Origin: Marivivens aquimaris
GTDB lineage: Bacteria > Pseudomonadota > Alphaproteobacteria > Rhodobacterales > Rhodobacteraceae
NCBI RefSeq assembly: GCF_015220045.1
Contig: NZ_JADBGB010000003.1
Coordinates: forward strand, 109,393-173,392
Reading direction: 5' to 3'
DNA length: 64,000 nt
Part shown: positions 12,553-20,249 of the stretch, piece after piece
How positions within the stretch are numbered: position 1 is the stretch's first letter
Layout of the letters: every line of letters starts with the position of its first letter
Program-made: the position numbers and the translations under genes
The notes under the pieces: generated by a model
Told to the model about the DNA's origin: nothing
The model's input: the letters and a program-made list of their open reading frames with translations, nothing else
The model's database searches: none

Positions 12553-13458
12553 ATGATTGTCAGAGATCCCCCGAAGGCGCTGAACCTGTTCTTTGTCATG
12601 CAGGGCTCGATCGTTCCCAGAATCGCGGGCAGAATTGTCGGGGTCGCCGTGCTGACGGCGGCGGTGCTGTTGGTTGATCAACATATCGTCCCCCTGCCCC
12701 GCGTCTCCATTGCGGCGATGGGCGTCTTTGGCATCGCGCTGTCGCTATTTCTCGGGTTCCGCAACAATGCTGCTTATGACCGCTGGTGGGAGGCGCGCAA
12801 GCTTTGGGGGACAATGATCGCCGACCTGCGCAATCTGGGGCGACAGCTTACCATCTTTGTTCCTGAGGCCGAAGACCGCCGGAAAATCCTATCTTTAGGG
12901 GTGGCATTCAGCCATCTGCACCGCGGCTTTCTGCGAAACGCAGAGGTAAGGGCGGATCTGTCTGGTTGGATAGACGAAACCCGCGCGCAAGCCTTGCTCG
13001 CAAAGACCAATCCCGCAGATGCGGCCCTGCGGGCGATGGCGGAGCAGATAAGCACCTTGAGCAATAGCGGCGCCGTTGATGGCTTCGGGAAGATGACCCT
13101 GTCTAGCACGCTGTCTTCGCTGGCTATGGCGCAGGCCGGATGCGAACGGATTGCGACGACGCCCTTGCCCTTTGTCTATTCCCTTCTGGTGCGCCGCACG
13201 ACCTATCTCTATTGCTTTTTGCTGCCCTTTGCCCTGATCGAGGCGACGAACTGGTTCGCGCCGGTCTTCACCGCGGCGGTTGCCTATGTTTTTTTTGGGC
13301 TGCAGGCCGTTACCAACGAACTCGAACTGCCGTTTCGAAACGTGCAAAATGGTTTGCCGCTCGACGCCATGTGCCGGATCATCGAGAGGTCTGCCTGTGA
13401 AGCCCTCGACCAAAAGCCGCCTCCGGCTTGGCCCCCCCAGAAATACGTCCTTACCTGA
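12553..13458 (+). CDS. Bestrophin-family membrane channel
   Basis: The 301-residue protein resembles bacterial bestrophins (RFP-TM/UPF0187), which form pentameric anion or cation channels in the inner membrane. It has hydrophobic segments near residues 24-45, 55-75, 210-230 and 240-260, the family motif LGFRNNAAYDRWWEARKLWG at about 75-94, and the C-terminal NELELPFRNVQNGLPLDAM-type sequence. It starts 31 bp after the LysR gene on the same strand and may be cotranscribed. What it transports and why it sits beside formaldehyde genes are unknown. It is complete, ending about 170 bp before IS6 copy B. Confidence 0.82.
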   Translation: MIVRDPPKALNLFFVMQGSIVPRIAGRIVGVAVLTAAVLLVDQHIVPLPRVSIAAMGVFGIALSLFLGFRNNAAYDRWWEARKLWGTMIADLRNLGRQLTIFVPEAEDRRKILSLGVAFSHLHRGFLRNAEVRADLSGWIDETRAQALLAKTNPADAALRAMAEQISTLSNSGAVDGFGKMTLSSTLSSLAMAQAGCERIATTPLPFVYSLLVRRTTYLYCFLLPFALIEATNWFAPVFTAAVAYVFFGLQAVTNELELPFRNVQNGLPLDAMCRIIERSACEALDQKPPPAWPPQKYVLT

Positions 13459-13630
13459 CCCCTTCGACGCCGCCGACGTGTTGCCGGATTCGGCAATCGT
13501 TGAGCGCTTTATTGCCGCAATTTCTGTCTATAGAGCCAACTGCGTTGATCGCCCTTCGAAAACGTGTCTCTCGCGGTGAGCTTGCTGATGCCAACATTGA
13601 CGCAGGCTGTCATAGTGCATAACGTCCTCG
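13459..13630. other. Short non-coding remnant before IS6 copy B
   Basis: These 172 bases contain no gene I can support. A minus-strand frame that reads out of the IS (about 30 residues) may be a remnant of another gene cut by the IS, but I do not recognise it. Confidence 0.4.
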
Positions 13631-14446
13631 GGTGTTGTCACGTTAACTAGCCTGAGGTTGCTGGTTAATCGATCCGGGCGTAGGCGACGTGGATGCAGAC
13701 ACAAAAGATCAGCTACAAACGCCACCGGTATCCTCCTCAGATCATCGCTCATGTTGTCTGGCTCTACGTCCGGTTCAACTTGAGCCTGCGGGAGGTAGAG
13801 GAGCTGATGCTGGAACGTGGCGTGGACGTTTCGTATGAGACGATCCGGCGCTGGACCGTCAAGTTCGGCCCGCTGATCGCCCACGTTCTACGCCGACGGC
13901 AGCCGCGCCCTGGCGATGTCTGGCATCTGGACGAAGTCGTTATGAAGATCGCAGGACGGTCATACTGGCTCTGGCGCGCAGTCGACCAAAGCGGCATCGT
14001 TCTTGAAGAAATTCTTCAATCGAGGCGAGACAAGCGCGCCGCAAAGCGGCTTTTGGTCAAACTGATTAAACGTTGGGGTTTCGTGCCCAAAAGGATCATT
14101 ACGGACAAACTGCGCTCATATGGGGCTGCCAAGCGCGAGGTCGCGCCTGGCCTTGATCATTGGTCACACAAGGGGCTCAATAACCGCGCCGAAAACAGCC
14201 ACTTGCCCTTCCGAAAACGAGAGCGGGTAATGCAAGGCTTCCGATCGCCGGGTGGATTACAACGCTTCGTATCTATGCAGTCCGCAACCCGCAATCGTTT
14301 CTCAGTCCCAGCCCGCCGCCGCTCTGCCCTCACCATACGCTACAATCGGCTCGAAGCATTCGAGGCGCGGAAATCCGCGGCACATGCCGGTTGATCAACG
14401 AACGGCATGCCAACTGGCAAACTAGGCGGGTTAACGTGACAACACC
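13631..14446. mobile_element. IS6-family insertion sequence, copy B (816 bp, inverted relative to copy A)
   Basis: Starts with GGTGTTGTCACGTTA (13631-13645) and ends with TAACGTGACAACACC (14432-14446). The sequence looks identical to copy A but reads in the other direction. Left flank CGTCCTCG and right flank GGCTGGAC do not match each other or the flanks of copy A. Its right edge cuts a transketolase-type gene. Confidence 0.93.
13693..14394 (+). CDS. IS6-family transposase (copy B)
   Basis: This protein is identical, residue for residue, to the 233-aa copy A transposase (WHLDE, ITDKL and NNRAENSH catalytic residues). The intact copies A and B could act together on the 4.5-kb segment between them. 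Confidence 0.94.
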   Translation: MQTQKISYKRHRYPPQIIAHVVWLYVRFNLSLREVEELMLERGVDVSYETIRRWTVKFGPLIAHVLRRRQPRPGDVWHLDEVVMKIAGRSYWLWRAVDQSGIVLEEILQSRRDKRAAKRLLVKLIKRWGFVPKRIITDKLRSYGAAKREVAPGLDHWSHKGLNNRAENSHLPFRKRERVMQGFRSPGGLQRFVSMQSATRNRFSVPARRRSALTIRYNRLEAFEARKSAAHAG

Positions 14447-14770
14447 GGCTGGACCGCTGCCCAAAGGGCACGGTCTCGCGGCAACCAGACTGCCCGCGCG
14501 CATATCGAAACACTCATGTCCGCGCTGCCCGCTCATTGCAAAATCATCACGGCGATCGACGGCCACCCCGCCACACTTTCATGGCTCGGATCGGTCGCCG
14601 GGCACCAGACCATCCCGATGGGCGTCGAGCACTTCGGCCAGACCGGCACCATCGGCGAGCTTTACCGCCATCACGGCATTGATGCCGTCGCCATCGTGGA
14701 AAAGGTGAATGGACTGACGGCGGGGAAACATGTGAGCCAGGGCGTTCTGGGGTCGCTGATCTACAACTGA
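14447..14770 (+). pseudogene. C-terminal fragment of a transketolase-type dehydrogenase E1 (AceE-like)
   Basis: The frame open from the IS6 edge to the TGA at 14768-14770 encodes about 107 residues matching the last domain of homodimeric 2-oxoacid dehydrogenase/transketolase proteins: ITAIDGHPATLSWLGSVAG, then MGVEHFGQTGTIGELYRHHGIDA. The thiamine-diphosphate and catalytic regions are missing, so it cannot be functional. The N-terminal part must have been removed when IS6 copy B inserted or recombined. Confidence 0.8.
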
Positions 14771-14874
14771 CAGCCGACGTCCTGGCCTGCTCGGAGGGTC
14801 CTAAGCATCTTTGGGTTACACCAGACCGGTGATTGGCACTGTAGACCGCGAACCACCGCAATCCTCTCTTCGGC

Positions 14875-15741
14875 TTACCTCGTGGTCCGGCTGAAGCGCG
14901 ACTGGGCGGCCGCGACGGTCTCGATCGTATCGGCGGCCTGCTGGCCCAAGGCTCCGGCAACGTCATGTGTCAGCAGATTTGTCAGGATGCTGAGTGCCCC
15001 CTTGGAGCGGAAGACGAGGCCGGTGTTGGTCGTCGCCGACAGGACGTGCTGGCTGTATTTCAAGGCCCAATGGCAGGATTCATCACAGATCACGATCATG
15101 TCGATCCCGGCCTCAACTGACAGCCCGGCGAGGGTCTCTGCCTGTACACTGTAGGGGTAAGTATCAACGATCACCAGTGTTTTTTTCTCCGCCGGATCGG
15201 TGAAGAGCGCACCGTAGGCTTCGTCCTGCCCGTCGAGATAGGATACTCTCGGTCGCACGTTTTCGAGCATCGCCGCAAAGCCGATGGCGATGTGCCGGAT
15301 GATCTGGAAGCTGGTCATATAGACCGCCTCGGAGGCGGCCAAAAGTTCGACGCACTGATGCCAGTTCGGATCGTTGCGCAACCCGTGCACTTGCTCAATG
15401 GCGGCGATCTCAAGCCGCAAGTTCTGGCTGGCCCATTCCTCCAACCGGCCGGACTGACCGTAGCGTTCGAGGCGCTGACCAAGGCTGCCCTCCTCCGACA
15501 GGGCAGTCACGAATATTCGGCTTTGCTCGAACGACTTGGCTTCGGAAAAATCTCGGAAGCCGATCTTGCGGACAAATCGGCTGACCGTCATCGCGCTGAC
15601 GCCGACCTTGGCGGCAAGAGAGGCATTGGTTTCGACCATCAGACCTTCGGGGTTGGTTTTCAGATAGTTCGCCAGCGACCGCTCTGCCTTCGAGAGGCTG
15701 GGCAAATGCTCCTGAATTCGTTGCGTTAATGAGGCGCTCAT
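14875..15741 (-). CDS. MurR/RpiR-family transcriptional regulator
   Basis: A 288-residue regulator with an N-terminal helix-turn-helix (LAAKVGVSAMTVSRFVRKIGF at about 40-62, here cited in parts as LAAKVGVSAMTVSR) and a C-terminal SIS-like domain of the kind that binds phosphosugars or related ligands. It is divergent from the DmpA-like peptidase gene at 15924. The gap contains the inverted repeat TTGTAAC-N14-GTTACAA, a reasonable operator for it. The neighbours (peptidase, ABC transporter) suggest control of uptake and breakdown of a peptide-like or amine compound, but the effector cannot be read from the sequence. Confidence 0.88.
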   Translation of the reverse strand: MSASLTQRIQEHLPSLSKAERSLANYLKTNPEGLMVETNASLAAKVGVSAMTVSRFVRKIGFRDFSEAKSFEQSRIFVTALSEEGSLGQRLERYGQSGRLEEWASQNLRLEIAAIEQVHGLRNDPNWHQCVELLAASEAVYMTSFQIIRHIAIGFAAMLENVRPRVSYLDGQDEAYGALFTDPAEKKTLVIVDTYPYSVQAETLAGLSVEAGIDMIVICDESCHWALKYSQHVLSATTNTGLVFRSKGALSILTNLLTHDVAGALGQQAADTIETVAAAQSRFSRTTR

Positions 15742-15860
15742 CCGATTATCTTACTGCGGTGCTGATCTTCGGAGTTCCCGGTGGCCAAGGCCGTCCGAAC
15801 CGTGACCCGCCGCAAACGCCTGTGCAATAACGGGGTATGTTATGTCTAACCATGTTATTC

Positions 15861-15888
15861 TTGTAACTAGAACTCTATGGCGTTACAA
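15861..15888. promoter_or_regulatory. Inverted repeat, candidate RpiR operator
   Basis: TTGTAAC (15861-15867) and GTTACAA (15882-15888) form perfect 7-bp arms around a 14-bp spacer, 36 bp upstream of the peptidase start and in the divergent gap with the RpiR gene. Binding by the RpiR protein is inferred from position only. Confidence 0.5.
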
Positions 15889-15923
15889 GCGTAACCACAG
15901 GTTCTGGGGAGGAGCGGCGATCT

Positions 15924-17060
15924 ATGGCAAGTACACACATAACTCGCTCGGGAAAACCGAGGGCCCGCGCACTGGGCTTGAACTTCGAGGGAAAACCAGG
16001 TCCAAGCAACAACATCACGGATGTTGACGGCGTATCAGTTGGGTACTCCACGATCGTCGAGGGTGATGGTGCGCTGCGCGTTGGTGACGGTCCCGTTCGA
16101 ACCGGAGTAACTGCGATTTTACCGAGACGCCCCAAAAACCTCTCTATCCCGGTTTTCGCCGGCTACCACAATTTCAACGGCAACGGCGAAATGTCTGGCG
16201 CGCACTACCTCGACGAAGTTGGCCAACTGACCTTTCCGGTCACCATCACGAACACACATTCCTGCGGCGTCACCCGCGACGCCACGCTGAAATGGGCGAG
16301 CCGTGCGCATCCGGGCTCTCTGACTGATGCCTTCGGTTTGCCCGTTTCGGCGGAAACCTATGACGGGTTTCTCAATGACATCAACGGGTTTCATGTCACC
16401 GAAGATCATGTGTTCGAAGCCATCGAAACGGCTTCTTCCGGGGCTATCGAAGAAGGCAGCGTCGGCGGTGGGACGGGCATGAAGTGTTTTGGATTCAAGG
16501 CTGGGTCCGGGAGCGCCTCGCGGGTGGTCCGCTATGGCGACGAAAGCTACATGGTTGGTGTTTTCGTCCAGGCGAATTTCGGCACGCGCGAGCATCTGAC
16601 TATCTGCGGCATAAACATCGGTGCCGGGCTGCCGGAACCCGCGATCGTGACGCACACACCGCCGACAGATCTGAGTTCGATCATCGTGGTGATTGCCACT
16701 GACGCGCCGCTGATGCCGCATCAGCTGAAACGCCTGTCGCGTCGCGCGACCTTGGGGATGGGGCGGCTTGGTACAATCGGAAACCACTCTTCAGGCGATC
16801 TTTTTCTCGCCTTCTCCACCGCAAACGAAACAGCACTGGCGGCGAAGGAAGCCAGCGCGCAACGTGCGGCATTCATCCCGGACCCGCATCTCGACCAGCT
16901 TTTCGAAGCGGTGGTTCAAGGGGTTGAAGAGGCGATCATAAACAGCATGGTGGCCGCTGAAACAATGGTCGGACGCGACGGTAACACCGTCCCCGCCATC
17001 CCGCATAACGTCCTGCGGCAATTGGCCGATACCGCCGAACCGGCGCGGGCAGAGGAGTGA
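15924..17060 (+). CDS. P1/DmpA-family aminopeptidase (beta-peptidyl aminopeptidase-like)
   Basis: These enzymes are N-terminal nucleophile hydrolases that self-cleave and remove N-terminal amino acids, D-residues or beta-amino acids from peptides and amides. The 378-residue product has the family start (ARALGLNFEGKPGPSNNITDV, cited here as GLNFEGKPGPSNNITDV), VGYSTI, the Gly-rich GSVGGGTGM motif at about 185, and AGSGSASR at about 198, where DmpA has its self-cleavage site before the nucleophilic Ser. GGGGAGGAG is a strong ribosome-binding site before the ATG. No signal peptide is visible, so a cytoplasmic location is likely. It is followed after 28 bp by a truncated ABC ATPase. Confidence 0.87.
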   Translation: MASTHITRSGKPRARALGLNFEGKPGPSNNITDVDGVSVGYSTIVEGDGALRVGDGPVRTGVTAILPRRPKNLSIPVFAGYHNFNGNGEMSGAHYLDEVGQLTFPVTITNTHSCGVTRDATLKWASRAHPGSLTDAFGLPVSAETYDGFLNDINGFHVTEDHVFEAIETASSGAIEEGSVGGGTGMKCFGFKAGSGSASRVVRYGDESYMVGVFVQANFGTREHLTICGINIGAGLPEPAIVTHTPPTDLSSIIVVIATDAPLMPHQLKRLSRRATLGMGRLGTIGNHSSGDLFLAFSTANETALAAKEASAQRAAFIPDPHLDQLFEAVVQGVEEAIINSMVAAETMVGRDGNTVPAIPHNVLRQLADTAEPARAEE

Positions 17061-17088
17061 TTTCGAGAGGAAGGCAGAGAAGATCGAG

Positions 17089-17200
17089 ATGAGCGCCGAA
17101 ACTATTGCTCCAACCCCGGTCGTGTACGGCTTGCAAAAGCGTTTCGGACAACTCGAGGTTTTGAAGGGCCTCTCGCTGACCGTCCGCGAAGGCGAGCTCT
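17089..17200 (+). pseudogene. ABC-transporter ATP-binding protein, N-terminal fragment
   Basis: About 37 residues from the ATG at 17089 (VVYGLQKRFGQLEVLKGLSL, then TVREGE) match the start of amino-acid/polyamine-type ABC ATPases just before the Walker A loop. After TVREGE the sequence changes abruptly into the 3' end of the convergent LysR gene, so the gene is broken around 17200. AGGAAGG precedes the start. It was probably cotranscribed with the DmpA-like gene. The ATPase gene at 24570 is a separate, intact one. Confidence 0.7.
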
Positions 17201-17214
17201 GCCCAAAACGGACA

Positions 17215-18093
17215 TCACAAATGTTGTGCAACTGTCTCCAGGATTTCCCTGAACTGCGAGTCCTCTTCGCGCAAAGCCGACCAGAGTAGAATGATGCCGG
17301 CCGTTGCATTGGGCGTCGAAACAGGAATTGTCACCAATGGTTTCCCGTCATAGCTGATATTGCCTGGTGGGCGCGAGTAGCTGATACCGACGCCGCTTCC
17401 ATGCGCGGCCAGGGAGCGCATCATCTCCAAAGACGTCGCCCGATGGGCTACCTGGGGCAACACGCGAAGCTCATTGAACAGGTTTCGCAAATACCCTTCC
17501 GACAAATCTTCGGCGAAGAGGATAATCGGATGATCGACCAACTGTGCTAGATCGACAGAGCGTTGTTTCGCCAAGGGGTGATCGCACGAGAGAAATGCGA
17601 CCGGGGCAACCTCTCGTAGTTTCTTGCGCCTAAATCTCCCTTCAAATCCAATGTCATAGGTTATCGCCACGTCCACGCGCCCCTCAGCGACATCGGATGC
17701 AAGGCCAGAAAAACGTCCCTCAAGGCCTTGGAAGGTGATTGCAGGGAAGCGTGATTTCAGCTTTTCCATCACTGGCGCAAGATACCAAGGCGCGATGTCC
17801 TCGAAACAACCCAACACAAAGGGGCGCGTTGTGTCGCGCCCCAACTCGATATCGCTCGCCATGCCAAGAAGTGCATGCGCTTTTTCCACGAACCGGTGCC
17901 CGAACGGCGTCATCATGATGCCGGCACCTTTGCGCCGGTCGAAGATCTTTCGTCCGATCCGCTCTTCCACGCGGGTAATCGCAACCGATAATGAGGGTTG
18001 CGAGACATGCAAACGGGCAGCTGCGTCGGTCAGGCTGCATGTTTCGGCAACGGTCACGATGTATTCGTACTGGCGTAGGGTAATGTATAGCAT
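17215..18093 (-). CDS. LysR-family transcriptional regulator
   Basis: An LTTR of about 292 residues with an N-terminal helix-turn-helix (YIVTVAETCSLTDAAARLHV, then SQPSLSVAITRVEERIG) and an effector domain beginning near RPFVLGCFEDIAPW. The ATG at 18091-18093 (MLYITLRQYEYIV) gives the standard start. An upstream ATG at 18120 adds nine residues, and the choice is uncertain because no clear ribosome-binding site precedes either. A perfect inverted repeat covers the start region and may be an autoregulatory site. It is divergent from a PhyH-like dioxygenase gene, now truncated, which was its likely target. Confidence 0.87.
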   Translation of the reverse strand: MLYITLRQYEYIVTVAETCSLTDAAARLHVSQPSLSVAITRVEERIGRKIFDRRKGAGIMMTPFGHRFVEKAHALLGMASDIELGRDTTRPFVLGCFEDIAPWYLAPVMEKLKSRFPAITFQGLEGRFSGLASDVAEGRVDVAITYDIGFEGRFRRKKLREVAPVAFLSCDHPLAKQRSVDLAQLVDHPIILFAEDLSEGYLRNLFNELRVLPQVAHRATSLEMMRSLAAHGSGVGISYSRPPGNISYDGKPLVTIPVSTPNATAGIILLWSALREEDSQFREILETVAQHL

Positions 18094-18105
18094 GAAACTA
18101 TACAT
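18083..18105. promoter_or_regulatory. Perfect inverted repeat between LysR and PhyH-like genes
   Basis: ATGTATAG (18083-18090) and CTATACAT (18098-18105) are perfect 8-bp arms separated by 7 bases. The arms resemble the two halves of the HutC-type operator found near the hut genes, but with a longer spacer. The position, over the LysR start and upstream of the dioxygenase, fits an operator. Confidence 0.5.
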
Positions 18106-18176
18106 ACTATGACTAGACATTATTGGGAATTAATTATGAGGGGATTTACATTACACTGAGACAGAGGAGAAACGTG

Positions 18177-18483
18177 ATGCACACACTTTTGACCCAAGAC
18201 GACATTGACACCTTTCAGCGCGATGGAGTCGTCCTGATCAAAGGGCTTTTCAAGGACCATGTTGAGAAAATCCGCAAAGGAATCGAGCGCAACATGGCAG
18301 AGCCAGGCCCCTATGCTGCCGAAAATCTCAAGGAGGGCGAAGGTGGGCGCTTTTTTGACGATTACTGCAACTGGACCCGTATCCCCGAGTTCGAAGATGC
18401 CATTCGCAATTCGCCAGCAGCCGAGGTGGCGGCGGATCTGATGCAGTCAAATAAGGTGCAGGTGTTTCACGATCATGTGCTGG
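18177..18483 (+). pseudogene. Phytanoyl-CoA dioxygenase-family protein, N-terminal fragment
   Basis: The ATG at 18177, preceded by AGAGGAG, opens a frame of about 102 residues matching the N-terminal part of PhyH-type Fe(II)/2-oxoglutarate dioxygenases (FQRDGVVLIKGLFKDHVEKI, and later VQVFHDHVLV). Family members are about 260-300 residues and carry the HxD...H iron site further downstream. Here Tn-II begins at 18484 and the rest is missing. The continuation is not found on the other side of Tn-II, where an ABC solute-binding protein begins instead. The substrate is unknown. Confidence 0.78.
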
Positions 18484-18549
18484 TGTCGCGTTGCCCTTTA
18501 ATCTGAGACGCGACGCGTTTGGCGACAATTTTTGCCCTTAATTGTGAGA
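18484..18549. repeat. Left end of Tn-II with two transposase-binding repeats
   Basis: The terminal site TTGCCCTTTAATCTGAGA (about 18491-18508) and an inner site TTTGCCCTTAATTGTGAGA (18531-18549) are versions of the same repeat, separated by a GC-rich spacer. The tniQ stop codon lies inside the inner site. Confidence 0.75.
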
Positions 18550-19389
18550 TACGGCTGTCATGGGGCCCCTGTTTCTCGCGCACCTTTGCGCGATGTGATC
18601 AACCGCGGCAAGCAATCGAGGCTCCTTCTCGAAGGCGCGCAAGAGAGCAACCCTTGCATAGTCGTCGATGCTTTTGCTGACGATGGCTGCCTTAGCCAAG
18701 GGATGAGATCGAGCGGCGGCGATTGCGGCGAGGCAGAACAGCCTAACTTCCGATCTGGGGTTCTGGACAGCGAACGACGGATCCCCGCGGAAGGTTTTGA
18801 GTGACATGGCAAAGGTGACTGCGCGCATTGCGCGCCGAAGTTGCTTGGGGCCGCGCGAGCGCGCGGCGCACTCAAGCATCTCTGCCCCGCGGCGCGCTCG
18901 GTATATCAGTTTTCCAGATATTTGTTCCTCACGGAGTTTGCCAAGGGTCTGCACAAGTCTCGTCCCGCAAACTTGGCAGTCAAATGCCCAGGCCCGCCTC
19001 CAATGCCTGAGCGAAAGACCCTCTCTGGCGCATTGCATGCAATGCTGGAATGGCATCTGAGCCGTCAGCGAGGCTTCTCGTGGCGTCATTGCCGGAAAGG
19101 TCAAAGATCGAACAACATCTGGGTTAACCCGTGCGGCGTTGGCAATCTTCGCCGCCGCAGCCGCGTCGACGTTGAAGTCCAAGGCGGTGCCATGCGCGGT
19201 ATCGATTCTGAGATGAGCCAGTAGTTCCGCATCATCACAGTAGTTGGCCGCCGCCAGCCGAGACAACCAACCTGACAACAACTCGTCTGGCAGCGGCGCG
19301 ACAGTCTTGGGCAGCGGGTGCGGCTTCACACCCGGGACTTCTGGAGCCGCCGATGGGGGTTCGCATGGCGCGACCAAACCGGCGTCCAT
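18538..19389 (-). CDS. tniQ: TniQ-family transposition protein (Tn-II)
   Basis: A 283-residue accessory protein for target choice, with Cys-pair zinc motifs HCMQC and FDCQVCGTRL near the middle. It is the last gene of the leftward tniA-tniB-tniQ unit and overlaps the end of tniB by about 64 bases. The product is nearly identical to tniQ of Tn-I, showing that the two elements are recent copies of one transposon. The stop codon is inside the left-end repeat. Confidence 0.87.
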   Translation of the reverse strand: MDAGLVAPCEPPSAAPEVPGVKPHPLPKTVAPLPDELLSGWLSRLAAANYCDDAELLAHLRIDTAHGTALDFNVDAAAAAKIANAARVNPDVVRSLTFPAMTPREASLTAQMPFQHCMQCAREGLSLRHWRRAWAFDCQVCGTRLVQTLGKLREEQISGKLIYRARRGAEMLECAARSRGPKQLRRAMRAVTFAMSLKTFRGDPSFAVQNPRSEVRLFCLAAIAAARSHPLAKAAIVSKSIDDYARVALLRAFEKEPRLLAAVDHIAQRCARNRGPMTAVSHN

Positions 19390-20249
19390 TTTGCGATTGC
19401 GTCATCGGTGATGCATTCCTCGCCTGTGATAATGGCGTCGATGGAAAGATCCTTGACCAGAGCGAAGATGCGCGAGGTCACCCCACCGGTCAGTGCCAAG
19501 ACCTGCTTGAGAGATTTGACCTTCAGGTTGGACTTCTTTTCCAGTGGCATGGCAGCAATAAGGGTCTGGATCATGTCCGAGAACTCGGCATCGTCGCGCC
19601 AGTTTGGCAGATGATGTTCGTCCAGCCGTCGGGCAAGCTGGATATCACCGCGAATAGCATCGACGGCCTCGCTGACCCCAAGGCAGACCAGTGACACCTC
19701 GAGTTCATTGCTGAGATACCGCAGGACATTGAGAAATCGGCGCTGTTCGCGGTGGGTCCCGGCCAAGAGATTGTGGACCTCGTCGATCATGATCATCCGC
19801 AGGCCAAGGTCGCGTAAGAGCGCGATGACACGGACTTCGAGGGAAGCCACATTTTGAGCGCGGGCGCTAAGAGCCGTCGCCGGGGCGCCGACGGCGGCCA
19901 GGATGTGCAGGTAAAACCGCCGTTCATCAGGTGCGGGCGGCGCTTGCAACAGCAGAAGCGGTGTGCGGGTGATGCCCGACGCCGGATCGTATTCTGGTGC
20001 GTACTTGCGCGACAGGTTTCGGGCAATCATCGTCTTTCCGATCCCGGAGGCGCCATGCACAAGAAGCCCAGGCATACGGGTTTGTCGTGGCGCTTCGATC
20101 ATGCCCTGCAAGCGGTCCAACACCTGTTCCGCCCGAGGAAAGCCGATCCAGATATCCGATTGAATGAGGGCGATCCGGCCGTCTTCTTCAGTTGTCCCTG
20201 CCCTCAATTCACCATCTCTCCACCTTGAACAATGGGCGCGATGTATCAC
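19326..20249 (-). CDS. tniB: TniB-family AAA ATPase (Tn-II)
   Basis: ATP-dependent regulator that links the DDE transposase to target DNA. The 307-residue protein has Walker A GASGIGKT at about residue 70, Walker B MIMIDEVHN at about 155 and the sensor region VSLVCLGVSEAVDAI. The N-terminal region SDIWIGFPRAEQVLDRL matches other TniB proteins. The start at 20249 overlaps tniA by about 41 bases, and a later ATG is possible. It is intact, unlike the Tn-I copy. Confidence 0.88.
   Translation of the reverse strand: MIHRAHCSRWRDGELRAGTTEEDGRIALIQSDIWIGFPRAEQVLDRLQGMIEAPRQTRMPGLLVHGASGIGKTMIARNLSRKYAPEYDPASGITRTPLLLLQAPPAPDERRFYLHILAAVGAPATALSARAQNVASLEVRVIALLRDLGLRMIMIDEVHNLLAGTHREQRRFLNVLRYLSNELEVSLVCLGVSEAVDAIRGDIQLARRLDEHHLPNWRDDAEFSDMIQTLIAAMPLEKKSNLKVKSLKQVLALTGGVTSRIFALVKDLSIDAIITGEECITDDAIAKWTPVWSRHANPHRRLQKSRV

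Noticed and set aside
15842..16027. 61-residue ORF overlapping the start of the DmpA-like gene
   Set aside because: Overlaps the operator and the true start in another frame; no support.
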